Assembly: GCF_004664715.2 (NCBI RefSeq)
Contig: NC_051073.1
Span: 65,299,436 to 65,363,435 of the forward strand
DNA from: Peromyscus leucopus
Lineage: Eukaryota; Chordata; Mammalia; Rodentia; Cricetidae
Reading direction: 5' to 3'
DNA length: 64,000 nucleotides
This document shows, in pieces, positions 36,501 through 42,079 of the stretch (position 1 is its first letter; every line of letters starts with the position of its first letter). The notes under the pieces are model-generated. The model ran no database searches, had not been told where the DNA came from, and saw only the letters and a list, made by a program, of their open reading frames with translations. The position numbers and the translations under genes were made by a program.

Positions 36501-37492
36501 CTCACTGGCCCTGAGCTGGCCTCTAAGAGTTTACTTTAGACTCTGAGCCTCGAGCTGAAAGAGTCCACGGGGGTAAAGGCACAGCTGTGCCCTGCCCTTC
36601 AGGAACTCACCGTCTCCAGGAGGGCCAGGCAGATGTTCAAGGAAGGACTAGCGCTGTCCAGGTGCAGATGCAAATGAGCGGCGGAGGTAACCCCGAGTGC
36701 GGGGTGAGAGCGCACCGTACTGACACTTCAGAGAATGACGCCAGACAAACCGTTCCCTTGGGCTGGAAAGAGAGCTGAGCTCTTTTCCAGGAGTGTTACG
36801 CGTCCTGGGATCTCGGGACAAGGCTTGGTGAGGGAAGGAATGGAGGAGACGGAAAGGGAGGCGGTGCTAGTCCGCTCAGGGTGGCTGTTCTTTTTTTTTT
36901 TTTCCTAGACAGGGTTTCTCCATGTTGTTTTTGGTGACTGCCCTGGATCTCGCTCTGTAGCCCAGGCTGTCCTGAAACTCACAGAGATCCGCCTGACTCT
37001 GCCTCCCGAGTGCTGGGATTAAAGGCGTGCGCCACCACCGCCCGGCTACAGGGTGGCTGTTCTTTCTTTCCTTGATTTAAAGCTGCGCTGTGTGAGGGCG
37101 GGATGCCAGTGTGAGGGCCGAAGATATAACTCAGTGGTAGAACACTTGCCTAGCTCAAGGCCCTGGGTTCCATCTCTAGCACCACTAGAGTTAATAAAGC
37201 TATGTTCTCTCTCTAGATCCGAGGACACTGGCCAGACTAACTTGTGCTTACTGACTGACTGTCCCTTGTCTTTGCTTGGGTCCCGAGACCCAGGATCGGG
37301 CTGTCATCTGGGGGTGGCTGGGCTTGAATCGTTAGAAAGGATCTGCCACACCAAGATACCTTTTCCATCCTTTTTCCACAGTGGGACCCTGAAGATGTCA
37401 ACCTTGAAAGGAACAAGGACAACGTGGGGCTCCTTAGATCACAGATGCACAGGGGCTCTCTGAGCCCAGTGGACTTGACCTCCGATGACTGA
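7627..37492 (+). CDS. Tmem44: Transmembrane protein 44 (whole gene, ten coding exons)
   Basis: Joined exons: 7627-7763, 10294-10420, 12438-12531, 13644-13810, 13989-14075, 16494-16664, 17906-18052, 20160-20264, 25647-25808 and 37382-37492. Total is 1308 nt, 435 residues. The product is recognised from the N-terminal [20 protein letters not shown], the SWASRIPP motif and the C-terminal [18 protein letters not shown]. About seven hydrophobic helices are visible, near residues 28-50, 64-82, 89-110, 134-157, 180-200, 213-234 and 247-269. They are followed by a 165-residue hydrophilic tail. The SRIPP at 196-200 occupies the place of the SRLPQ motif of PQ-loop lysosomal amino-acid transporters, so a distant relation is likely, but the glutamine is missing. 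The molecular function of TMEM44 is not established to my knowledge. The length is near that of human isoforms and no frameshift or stop is seen, so the gene appears intact. Least certain is the exon 7 donor. Confidence 0.93.
7764..10293 (+). other. Tmem44: Tmem44 intron 1
   Basis: Donor GTAAGG, acceptor TCACCTCAG. The first kb remains GC-rich. The only repeat recognised is an old reverse B1 at about 9918-10018. An AATAAA at 9137 and several open frames have no supporting features. The rest appears single-copy. Confidence 0.85.
10294..10420 (+). CDS. Tmem44: Tmem44 coding exon 2
   Basis: Finishes the split leucine codon and encodes residues to 88: the end of helix 1, a basic loop (CTKKCGRDQ) and helix 2 with [10 protein letters not shown]. 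It ends in phase 0 before GTAAGT. Confidence 0.95.
10636..10838 (+). repeat. tRNA-derived SINE remnant ending in (CA)n
   Basis: CAGTGGGTAAGAGCACA, TTGGGTCCCAGAACCTGTG and ACTCCAGCTCCAGGGGATC are B2/B4-type landmarks. The element ends in a (CA)n run at 10797-10838, a common fate of rodent SINE tails. Confidence 0.65.
10906..11092 (-). repeat. B1 SINE
   Basis: Reverse full B1 (10944-11092) preceded by a T-rich tail with GTTGTT and TTTTTG units. It carries CTCTGTGTAGCTCTGGCTGT and ends GCCACCACCGCCACGCC. Confidence 0.9.
11113..11455 (-). repeat. L1 (Lx-like) 3'-end fragment
   Basis: Starts GTCTTAGTTAATTTCCAGTT, continues TGTGACAAAACACCATGACC, includes GTGACACACCTCCTCCAAC and ends AAGCCACCACA. 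This is the reverse of the family at 2280 and 28000. Confidence 0.75.
12438..12531 (+). CDS. Tmem44: Tmem44 coding exon 3
   Basis: Residues 89-119 plus the first base of codon 120: helix 3 ([20 protein letters not shown]) and the start of a K/S repeat (SKSKSKS). Donor GTGAGT at 12532. Confidence 0.93.
12532..13643 (+). other. Tmem44: Tmem44 intron 3
   Basis: Donor GTGAGT, acceptor TTTCCCGCAG. One reverse B1 at 13076-13213 is flanked by the direct repeat GAAAATTATTCTTT (left end about 13061, right from 13215). The remainder appears single-copy. Confidence 0.85.
13076..13213 (-). repeat. B1 SINE with target-site duplication
   Basis: Reverse B1 with a T-run and CTTTCCTGGATCTCGCTCTG, ending ACCACCCGGC. 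The same 14-base sequence, GAAAATTATTCTTT, stands on both sides, so the insertion is fairly recent. Confidence 0.92.
13644..13810 (+). CDS. Tmem44: Tmem44 coding exon 4
   Basis: Residues 120-175: a strongly basic loop ([12 protein letters not shown]), helix 4 ([20 protein letters not shown]) and a loop ending LLGSLLQ. Ends in phase 0 before GTAAGG. Confidence 0.95.
13989..14075 (+). CDS. Tmem44: Tmem44 coding exon 5
   Basis: Residues 176-204: helix 5 ([15 protein letters not shown]) followed by [10 protein letters not shown], the degenerate PQ-loop signature. Intron 4 (13811-13988, only 178 nt) has no repeats. Donor GTGAGA. Confidence 0.95.
14076..16493 (+). other. Tmem44: Tmem44 intron 5
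   Basis: Donor GTGAGA, acceptor TCTATGCACAG. 14080-15440 is single-copy-like. A reverse ID-like fragment lies at about 15455-15530 and a reverse B2/B3-type SINE at 15783-15940 (GATCCAACCTAAGTCGCC, CTGCTGAGCCACTGGC). The segment 15550-15780 is AT-rich without a recognised element. Confidence 0.8.
15783..15940 (-). repeat. B2/B3-type SINE
   Basis: Starts TGAATATTTATTTATT on the + strand (reverse of the SINE tail), contains CAGTGTGGGTGCCAGGATCC and ends CTGCTGAGCCACTGGC (reverse box A). Confidence 0.7.
16494..16664 (+). CDS. Tmem44: Tmem44 coding exon 6
   Basis: Residues 205-261: CRGKS, helix 6 ([18 protein letters not shown]), a short loop and the first half of helix 7 ([15 protein letters not shown]). 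Phase 0. The donor is GTATCC, which fits the U12-type consensus better than the ordinary one. Confidence 0.94.
16665..17905 (+). other. Tmem44: Tmem44 intron 6, probable U12-type intron
   Basis: The donor begins GTATCCCA. The acceptor side has ACCTTAACT at 17885-17893, matching the U12 branch-site consensus TCCTTAACT. The branch adenosine lies about 14 nt before the AG at 17905, and there is little polypyrimidine. These are the hallmarks of minor-spliceosome introns. The interior holds an old reverse B1 (about 17425-17515) and otherwise single-copy-like DNA, including a weak reverse CTCF-like site near 17850-17863. Confidence 0.72.
17906..18052 (+). CDS. Tmem44: Tmem44 coding exon 7
   Basis: Residues 262-310: the end of helix 7 ([20 protein letters not shown]) and the start of the cytosolic-type tail ([15 protein letters not shown]). 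The start is certain. The end is inferred at AAG|GTCTCT because phase 0 is required to enter exon 8, while the donor itself is weak. Confidence 0.8.
18162..18345 (+). repeat. B1 SINE
   Basis: Forward full-length B1 starting CCGGGCGGTGGTGGTGGTGC, with GGCACAAAGCTACACAGAG (cricetid-type segment) and a tail of A, AAAG and AG units. Confidence 0.93.
19046..19107 (+). repeat. 31-bp tandem duplication
   Basis: Units 19046-19076 and 19077-19107 share GGACCCTA, then CTGAGGCAGCTTGTCCTCAT. They differ only at one internal base and the last base. Confidence 0.95.
19940..20066 (-). repeat. Old B1 SINE
   Basis: Reverse B1: GAGGCAGGGTCTCACTGTGT, GATCAGGCTGGCCTCGAACT, then a shortened AAAGGTGTGCACTACCTCGT end. 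Confidence 0.8.
20160..20264 (+). CDS. Tmem44: Tmem44 coding exon 8
   Basis: Residues 311-345: [20 protein letters not shown] followed by [15 protein letters not shown], a well-conserved part of the TMEM44 tail. Phase 0 at both ends; donor GTGAGT. Confidence 0.95.
20935..21222 (-). repeat. L1 3'-end fragment, second type
   Basis: Reverse orientation. Landmarks: CTGAGACAAAATAAACAACT, TTATTTGGGATCACAGTTCG, GGATGGGTCTTCCCACTCAA and TCAAGGTGACAGTCAGTGTT. The same type occurs at 46455. I place it among rodent L1 3' UTRs from memory. Confidence 0.6.
21275..21655 (-). repeat. L1 (Lx-like) 3'-end fragment
   Basis: GTGTCTTAGTCAGGGTTTCT, GGGGCTGGCTTACAGCTCTG, GAGAAGGAGCTGAGAGCTCT, GTGACACACTTCCTCC and CCAAACCACCACA define the same family as 5637, in the same orientation. 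Confidence 0.78.
21830..22860 (-). repeat. Older L1 (ORF2/3' region), split by a SINE
   Basis: The + strand is the antisense of L1: TTCCGTTGCTGGATACCTGG, CCACACTGACTTCCTGGGGG, ATTCTGACTGGGGTGAGAGA, CAGTCCTTTGTATATTCTAG and ATTTCATGAGGTTTCATTTA are the familiar antisense-L1 phrases. About 22146-22355 is a later SINE insertion. The reading frame is heavily decayed and no protein is expected. Confidence 0.75.
22146..22355 (-). repeat. B2/B3-type SINE with (TG)n, inside the L1
   Basis: (TG)n at 22159-22222 precedes GGATCTGAACTCAGGTCCTC and CACTGAGCCATCTCCTCCGG, the reverse of a tRNA-type SINE head. Confidence 0.75.
22905..23040 (-). repeat. Old B1 SINE with pyrimidine-rich tail
   Basis: T/C-rich tail (22908-22948), then GAGATGGGTTCTTAGCTTAC, TACATAGACCAGACTGACCT and TTGAACTCACAGAGACC. 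Confidence 0.65.
23690..23703 (+). promoter_or_regulatory. CTCF-type motif, forward
   Basis: CCACCAGGGGGCGA matches the CTCF core (CCASYAGRKGGCRS) at 13 of 14 positions, in single-copy-like intron sequence. Confidence 0.6.
23943..23956 (-). promoter_or_regulatory. CTCF-type motif, reverse
   Basis: The + strand TTGCCCCCTGGTGGG reads CCCACCAGGGGGCAA on the - strand, a near-consensus CTCF core. It faces the site at 23690 from about 250 bp away. Confidence 0.6.
24235..24575 (-). repeat. SINE fragments: B2-type piece, partial B1 and old B1
   Basis: 24240-24305 is a B2-type head in reverse (GATCCAACTCAGGTCGCC). 24317-24376 is a partial B1. (GTT)n runs 24413-24438. 24450-24575 is an old reverse B1. 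Confidence 0.65.
24960..25305 (-). repeat. Diverged L1 (Lx-like) 3'-end fragment
   Basis: The T-rich tail (24921-24962) is followed by TTCTGTTGCTTCGAGAAAAC, ACCACGACCAAGG, GAGAGCTCACGC and CGACTCCACACCTCCT. This is the same family as 11113, but with many C/G substitutions and unusually many CG dinucleotides for an old repeat. Confidence 0.6.
25647..25808 (+). CDS. Tmem44: Tmem44 coding exon 9
   Basis: Residues 346-399: [20 protein letters not shown], a proline-rich stretch, then [20 protein letters not shown]. The serine-rich run precedes acidic residues, a typical setting for casein-kinase phosphorylation (inference). Phase 0; donor GTACAG. Confidence 0.95.
26127..26215 (+). repeat. Partial old B1 SINE
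   Basis: GGCTGAGGCAGGAGGATCAT, GAGTTCAAAGCCAGCCTGGG and a purine-rich tail to about 26250. Confidence 0.65.
26578..26722 (-). repeat. B1 SINE
   Basis: Reverse B1 with a T-run, GTATCTCTGTGTAGTTTTGG, AGCCTGTCCTGGAACTCACT and TGCTGGGATTAAAGGCATTG. It lacks the last CCCGGC. Confidence 0.88.
27495..27842 (+). repeat. Two forward B1 SINEs
   Basis: 27495-27605 is an old copy (CTGTAATCCCAGCACTCTGG). 27695-27842 is better preserved (ACCTTTAATCCCAGCATTCG, TCAGCCTGGTCTACAGAG). Confidence 0.85.
27880..28205. repeat. ID-like fragment (-) and L1 3' end (+)
   Basis: 27880-27962 is a reverse ID-like element (GCTGGGGACTGAACCCCAAG, TGTTGAGCCAAGCAG). 27998-28205 is a forward Lx-like L1 3' fragment (TCTCAATGAGAATGGTCCCC, GTGTCACTGGGGGTGGGCTT), cut off before its normal 3' end. 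Confidence 0.7.
28657..28726 (+). repeat. 35-bp tandem duplication
   Basis: Units 28657-28691 and 28692-28726 are identical except one base (CATCCAGGACATC versus CATCCAGGGCATC). Confidence 0.95.
29505..29880 (-). repeat. B2 SINE and old B1, both reverse
   Basis: 29545-29745 is a reverse B2 (GTGCATGCAGTGCCTGAAGA, TCTTAACTGCTGAGCTGTCT). 29767-29880 is a T-run followed by an old B1. A B2-embedded CTCF-like sequence (CCAGTAGAGGACAC near 29620) is decayed. Confidence 0.8.
30068..30210 (+). repeat. Old B1 SINE
   Basis: GGTGGTGGTGGTACATGCTT, TAGACCCTGTCTAAA and an A-rich AAAAC tail. It ends just before the CTCF-type site at 30224. Confidence 0.7.
30224..30237 (+). promoter_or_regulatory. CTCF-type motif, perfect consensus
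   Basis: CCAGCAGAGGGCGC fits all 14 positions of CCASYAGRKGGCRS. It lies immediately 3' of the tail of an old B1, outside the SINE. Confidence 0.65.
31045..31765 (+). repeat. Three old forward B1 SINEs
   Basis: 31045-31155 (CATGCCTGTAATCCCAGCAC), 31190-31305 (CAAGGCCAGCCTGAGCTACA) and 31622-31765 (GAGGCCAGCCTCAGCTACGT). All are diverged. Confidence 0.65.
32618..33000 (+). repeat. Two tandem forward B2 SINEs
   Basis: 32641-32817 and 32821-33000 both begin GGGCTGGAGAG, followed by GGCTCAG or AGCTCAG and GTTAAGAGCACTG, and carry TGAGTTCAATTCCCAGCAAC and CACATGGTGGCTCACAACCA. The second ends in (AAAT)n. The first follows an A-run at 32618-32638. They carry pol III box A/B-like sequences from their tRNA origin. 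Confidence 0.93.
33491..33832 (-). repeat. Long pyrimidine tract plus reverse B1 with C-run
   Basis: 33491-33664 is almost pure C/T, with (CT)n, CCCT and TTTC blocks. It leads into a reverse B1 (33665-33832) whose CACCACTGCC end has become a run of about 19 C at 33803-33821. Confidence 0.9.
34046..34195 (+). repeat. Young B1 SINE with perfect target-site duplication
   Basis: Full-length forward B1 starting GCCGGGCGGTGGTGGCGCAC, with GGAAAGGCGCAAAGCTACAC and a pure A-tail. The 14-base AAGAATAATTTCCG stands at 34032-34045 and again at 34196-34209 without mismatch. Confidence 0.96.
34705..35015 (-). repeat. B3/B4-type SINE remnant
   Basis: Alternating GTGCGTGC/GTGTGT run (34711-34757), then GTTCCAAACTCAGGTCCCCA and TTTTAACCACTGAGCCATCT. 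A B1-like piece (GAGGCAGGGTCTCTCC) is in the middle, which suggests an ID/B1 fusion of the B4 kind. Confidence 0.6.
35385..35735 (-). repeat. Two reverse B1 SINEs with (ACC)n expansion between
   Basis: 35385-35563 is a reverse B1 (GACAGGGTATCTGTGTCTCT) ending in about 17 ACC units at 35508-35560 instead of the usual two. 35572-35735 is an older reverse B1. Confidence 0.88.
35915..36086 (-). repeat. B1 SINE
   Basis: Reverse full B1 of the cricetid type (GCTTTGTGCCTTTCCTGGAA, CACTTGGTAGCCCAGGCTGG) with a 20-T tail. The flanking GAATTGGCTTTTTTT occurs on both sides (35909 and about 36090), so the target duplication is visible. Confidence 0.94.
36107..36512 (-). repeat. Two reverse B2/B3-type SINEs
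   Basis: 36107-36277 (GATCAAACCTGGACTGTAGG, CGACTGAGCCACCTCACTGG) and 36290-36512 (GAACTGAACCTGGGTCCTCT, GGCTGAGCCATCTCACTGGC). Confidence 0.82.
36894..37048 (-). repeat. B1 SINE with 17-base target duplication
   Basis: Reverse B1 between perfect copies of CAGGGTGGCTGTTCTTT (36877-36893 and 37049-37065). It lies about 330 bases before the last exon's splice acceptor. Confidence 0.96.
37115..37190 (+). repeat. ID-like SINE
   Basis: Reads AACTCAGTGGTAGAACACTT, GCCTAGCTCAAGGCCCTGGG, TTCCATCTCTAGCACC. This is the BC1/ID-type tRNA-Ala-derived head, without a long A-tail. Confidence 0.8.
37382..37492 (+). CDS. Tmem44: Tmem44 coding exon 10 (last coding exon)
   Basis: Residues 400-435 and a TGA at 37490-37492. 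It begins [18 protein letters not shown], continuing the acidic tail, and ends LTSDD. Acceptor CCTTTTTCCACAG. Confidence 0.93.
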   Translation, partial: WDPEDVNLERNKDNVGLLRSQMHRGSLSPVDLTSDD

Positions 37493-38300
37493 CATCTCCA
37501 GGAGCCAGTCCATCAGTGCGGAACTCAAGGTCAGGCATCGGTCAGTGACAAGATGGGGACCAACCTACAGTGCCACCGATGGCAGACGTGGAAGCTGCTG
37601 CAGAGGCTTCCCTAGGAGTGAGGAACTCCAAGCTGTCACTTCGCTTGGCTAGTCTACCCCATGGCTCAACATGGAGCTAAGGCTGTGGGGTCTGTGGACA
37701 GATCTGCACGTGCCAAGTTGACCCTCATGATGAGAAGTTCACAGAGGAACCCCGTATGTAAAGATAAGCTTTCTCCCAAAGGACATGTGGTCTGTTCCCA
37801 TGAGATTCAAGCATAGAGATTGTTTGCTTAATAACAGGATCGAACTCACCAAGAGCTACTATTTGGGTCTCAACAGAATGCATTCTTCAAGATTCAAGTC
37901 AGCCCAGATGAAAGAGTGCGTCCGTCAGCTAGGGGACCTGGGCACAAGAACTAACATAACGGCCGCTCCTTATGTAAGACTGCCCGGTCAGCCGAATATT
38001 TGGAAGATCGCCGGGAGGGCAAGGGTAACCAATAACTGATCTTGGTAACAGGATTCCCTCCAGCTTGGCAGAGTATGTGCCAAGGCTGGGTTTGCACATT
38101 TTGGGGTCGTCCGTGCTCTAGGAGGTAACAGGAAGCGAGCCAAGGATAAGGGCACAATGTAAAGTGTGGTTTCAAGTATGGCCAGGCGGTCGGAGGATGA
38201 TCTCGATACTGTGACCACGAGTGAGGGGAAGAATAAAGGGGACGGGGCCAGCCAGGAGCAAACGCTGGAGTGAATAAAATGTGTGTGAATGCATTAAAAC
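37493..38300 (+). other. Tmem44: Tmem44 3' UTR with two polyadenylation signals
   Basis: No repeats are found after the stop codon. AATAAA occurs at 38232-38237 and 38273-38278. The second is followed at once by GTGTGTG and CATTAAAACA, a plausible cleavage region near 38295. The UTR length would be about 740-810 nt. Confidence 0.65.
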
Positions 38301-40440
38301 ATTTCACGGTGGAGCGCAGGGAAAAGTCGTCTGCCACAAGGGGAACTGGGAAAAATGCCAAGACACACAGCTCTGCTCTGAGCTGGCCCATGACCGCCTG
38401 TGACTCAGCCGCAGCGGCCCAGTTTCTCTTAGGGGCGCTGCAAGTCCCAGCAGTGTGAAGAATGGGGTGCCGTGGAAGCTGGTTGGTTGTGCGGGTTTCT
38501 GCGTCGTGCCCAATCCCCTGGGTGACCTCTAAACTAGCATTCAAAGCCACTTTATCTGCTTGGAGTCCTCGGTTTTCCTGTGAGAGAGCTTGCCGAGGTC
38601 AGCTTTGCTTTGGAGTCATCACCACTGAAACCACTCCGAGGGGAGAGGACCATGGGATGGGGAGAAGTGGAACATTCCAGCCCAGATCATAGCAAACTCA
38701 AGGCAGGGAAGGTTGAGATCTCTTGTAAAATATTAAACAGACCAGCCTCAATATTATACTTCCCAGGGACTCAGAAGAGAAAACTACCAACAGCAAGAAT
38801 TATTTTCGGGAAAAGAATCTAAGTACACCAAGCTCTTAGTCCAATCATTTATTCTTCCAAGTCCTCTTCTCCGTCCTCCCGTGCCCTGGGAGTCCTGGTA
38901 TGTATACATTTACAAGCAGTAATCCCTTGACAGTGCAAAGTCAGGCTTCCAGGGTCAAATGGAGGGGTGATAAGAATCACACAGAGGGGCAATAATTGTT
39001 AATTATCATTTGCAACCCAAAGGGGAAGTGACTAATGGGGAAATGAATTAACTAAGGGCTAAATTCGGGTAATATCTAAGAAGAGGGATCTTATGTGCTC
39101 AACTATAATCTTAAACGTGATCGGAAGGAAATGTTAAGAATCTATAAGTCACTAGATCAATGGGAGAAAATAAAACTGCCTTCTTTTTTCCTGTGGCTCC
39201 TATCTGTCCAAGCTATCTGCCGTTTTTCTGCAGGGTGGGGGAAAGTGTGCTTGGTCGCTAAGCAACCTGTGTACAGCTAGATGCCTCTGGTGATAGTTAA
39301 ATTGAGGTCTGGAACTAGAGGGAAGATTTGGAAAAGGAGAAAGTTAAGCTTAATTAGCACATCCGCCAGGCCTTCTCAAACAGGTAGCCTGGACGCTTAA
39401 GTCTGTTCTTACAGAGTACAGAGGTATCTCTGATAAGGTACTTTCTTCCGTCTGGGGATGGACCTGGCCGGATGCTGCCAAAGATGATAATTATAGGGAG
39501 GCTTAAACTGGGGTTCTGGCTGAGCATAGCTGTCAGCTCAGAAGGTTATCTGAATATTCCTAGAAGTGGTTAGGTAAGGAGTTAGCGGTCTATAAAGTTA
39601 GTAAGGCTGTAAGAAAGGAGGATCCGAGCTGAACTGTGTGAAGCCATTAGGTCCACCTGACCTAGGCGGTGTCTGGTGTCTCCGTGTGGAATTTACCTTA
39701 ATTCAGGAGACGTATGTGGTGGTTTGGACTGTTATTCCTGTTAGTCCTTGAATGTGGCTAAGGGAGATACCTGATTCCAGCGCTAAAAGGAGAAGAAACG
39801 GATGGGCCTGAGGGAAGGAAGTCTTTCCTGAGGGAAGGAAGTCTTTCCTGAGGGAAGGAAGTCTTTCCTGAGGGAAGGAAGCCTTTCCTGAGGCTGTTCT
39901 CCAAATACCAGGAATGTATATATCCAAATAGTGATCAGTCCACGCTGTTAGCAATTCTTAGGGAAAAATCAATTGGGAAAGCTATGAAGGCACACATGAT
40001 TTTCATAACAGAAGACAGCTGATATATAACCTGCCAAGTAACACCAAAAACTCCTTGGAATTTGGCTTCCTCTGAAGGAATTCCTTGATCCCTCCAGGTA
40101 GTGACTTTGCCATAACCAGCGGAGTTCTTATAATATATTCCTGCGGCCTGTAGCAGAGATCTAGTCAAGGAAGGAGAAACCTGACGTGGCCAGGAGAGAG
40201 CTGGAAAAGAACCTGGCTATGGAGACTAGGGAGGTAGTACTGAATGTCGTGGCCATGCAAGACACCAAAGCAGGAAGGTGACTGACTCGTTCATATAGGC
40301 TACAATTAGTGAGTTTCTCATCCCTGACTTTTCATGAAGCAGAAATGTAGTCACGGGTACAGAGTAAACATGAGACATATGCTTGAAATATATTCCTTTA
40401 AAAAAAAAAATCAGGGACTGTAAGAGGCCAAGATAACCTC
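38301..40440. other. Intergenic block of unassigned origin
   Basis: About 2.1 kb has almost no SINE content in a region otherwise full of them. The base composition is AT-rich from 38700 on. Short open frames on the - strand (39703-39954, 39935-40168) have no recognisable product. An AATAAA on the - strand near 38855 and the repeat-free character would fit an old retroelement body, but I cannot name one. Confidence 0.35.
39811..39890 (+). repeat. Minisatellite, 4 x 20 bp
   Basis: Four head-to-tail copies of AGGGAAGGAAGTCTTTCCTG. The last copy has one T-to-C change. Each unit holds AGGAA and TTCCT in inverted orientation. Confidence 0.97.
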
Positions 40441-41005
40441 AAAAATCATGACCCTCCTACCTACCCCAGCTTTCCAACTGCCGGGGGGATCACAGGCCCC
40501 AGCCACCATGCCCAGCCTTGCACTTTATAGATGAGGAACCATGCTTAAAAACAGGGAGTAAAGTATCCGCCCCACAAGTAGCATAGGCCATCACAACAGA
40601 TGATAATGCAGGCCCTGCATAAACTCCTGGAGTTTGGGCTGTTATCTGCCCCGAAGTCTGTATGATTGAGGGAGCGCCCTGATTACTAAATTCTCTTACA
40701 AGCTTGCCTGGAGGGCTGTGGCTCAGTTGGGTGAATGCTTTCCTGACAGGCACGAGGCCCTGGCTTCTGTCTCTAGTTCAGCGTAAAGGAGATGTAATGA
40801 TACACATCTGGATTTGGGAGGTGGAAGCAGCAGGATTAGAAGCTCAAGGTCATCAGCCAGGTGCGCGGTGGCGCACACCTCTAATCCCAGCACTTGGGAG
40901 GCAGAGCCAGGCAGAGCTCTGTGAGTTCAAGACCAGCTTTGTCTAGTCATGGAGTTATAGGATAGCCAGGGCAACATAGTGAGACCCTACCTCAAACAAA
41001 ACAAA
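40440..41005. repeat. Old B1 (-), ID-like element (+) and full B1 (+)
   Basis: 40440-40517 is an old reverse B1. 40705-40790 is ID-like (GGCTCAGTTGGGTGAATGCT). 40857-41005 is a forward B1 (GGTGGCGCACACCTCTAATC) with an AAAC tail. Confidence 0.75.
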
Positions 41006-41240
41006 ACAACCAACCAACCACTAACCTGGGGATAAGCTACTGCTCAACAGTGGAGCACTGGTTCCATCCCCAGGACGAACAGAAGTTTTTCTTCCTTTTT
41101 TCTTTCATAAATACGCCAGCCAGCATTTTACACATAAGACTGGCATCTTTATAAAACACTCAGAAAGATGTTATATGAAGGTAGATTTCATATAAAATAG
41201 GTATCATTGTATAGTGCATACTTCCGCTTCAACTGATTAA

Positions 41241-41395
41241 TTTGTGTGTGTTGCACCTGCCCCAAGGAGCATGTACGGAGGTCAGCGACAATCTGCAGCT
41301 ATCGGTTCTCTTCCCACGGCGTGGGTTCTGAGAATCGAGTCAGGTTTCAGTTTTAGCAGCAAGCAGCTTTACCAGTTACACCCCTCACCCCTGCT
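41241..41395 (-). repeat. B3-type SINE remnant
   Basis: GTGGGTTCTGAGAATCGAGT and CAGCAAGCAGCTTTACCAGT are the reverse of a B3/B2 body with a decayed head. Confidence 0.6.
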
Positions 41396-41754
41396 TAAAT
41401 TCCACTACCCATTTAAGATAATACTAGGGCTAAGATACAACTGAGTGGTAGAGTAAATGTTGGGAGAGCATTGAAAAAAAAAAAAGGTCAAAACCTTCAC
41501 AATCCTTTCAGAGTCCTCTGCACATTGCCCTCTTGCTCCTTCACATTTTGCAGCTTGTGCAGACATTAATCTATGTACTCTTCCATCCTCTCGTCTCCTC
41601 TTTTCTGAAGTTAAAAGGCCACGCATGGGCAGAGGAGGCTCTGCTTCCAAAAAAAAAACAAAAAAACAAAACCGGATACACTGTAGTATTCAAAGACTCG
41701 TTAATTGGTGAGAAACGATCTCTGACGAGTTCAAGACTAGAGAATGCCTACTAT

Positions 41755-41905
41755 GAGCAGGGACGGTGGCACTGGCCTGTAATCCCAGTTATTCCAGGCC
41801 GAGACAAGAGGGTGGCAAGACCGCCAAGCACCAGGCCAGCCTGGGTAATTCTGCAAAACCCAGTCTCAAAAGTGAGAGGGGAAAATTTTTTTTATTTATT
41901 TTTTT
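41755..41905 (+). repeat. Old B1 SINE
   Basis: CTGTAATCCCAGTTATTCCA, CAGGCCAGCCTGGGTAATTC and an A/T-rich tail. Confidence 0.7.
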
Positions 41906-42079
41906 TTTTAAATTAAATGGGCTGGAGCTCAGAAGCAAAGCGCGTGCCTAACACACACCATGGCTCTGGTTTCAGTCCCCAAAAGTGCCGGACTGGGACG
42001 TTTAATCTGCTTTTTCTTTGCCTTAGTCTGACAGCCAAACACGGCACTGGGCATTTGGAACTGCTGCTTCCGAGCAGGG

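Larger units (their letters stand above)
25809..37381 (+). other. Tmem44: Tmem44 intron 9 (11.6 kb)
   Basis: The longest intron: donor GTACAG, acceptor CCTTTTTCCACAG. It is crowded with SINEs (listed below). Single-copy-like parts are 26730-27480, 28290-29500, 30240-31040, 31770-32580, 33040-33480 and 34210-34700. A splice-acceptor look-alike at about 32473 (TTTTATCCTACAG) has no exon-like continuation that keeps the frame. Confidence 0.85.

Noticed and set aside
37115..37190. BC1-like small RNA gene
   Set aside because: Only the ID-type head is present, diverged and without the BC1 A-rich and unique 3' parts.
39703..40168. Retroviral gene remnant on the - strand
   Set aside because: Two short overlapping frames without any residue pattern I can tie to gag, pol or env; part is minisatellite.
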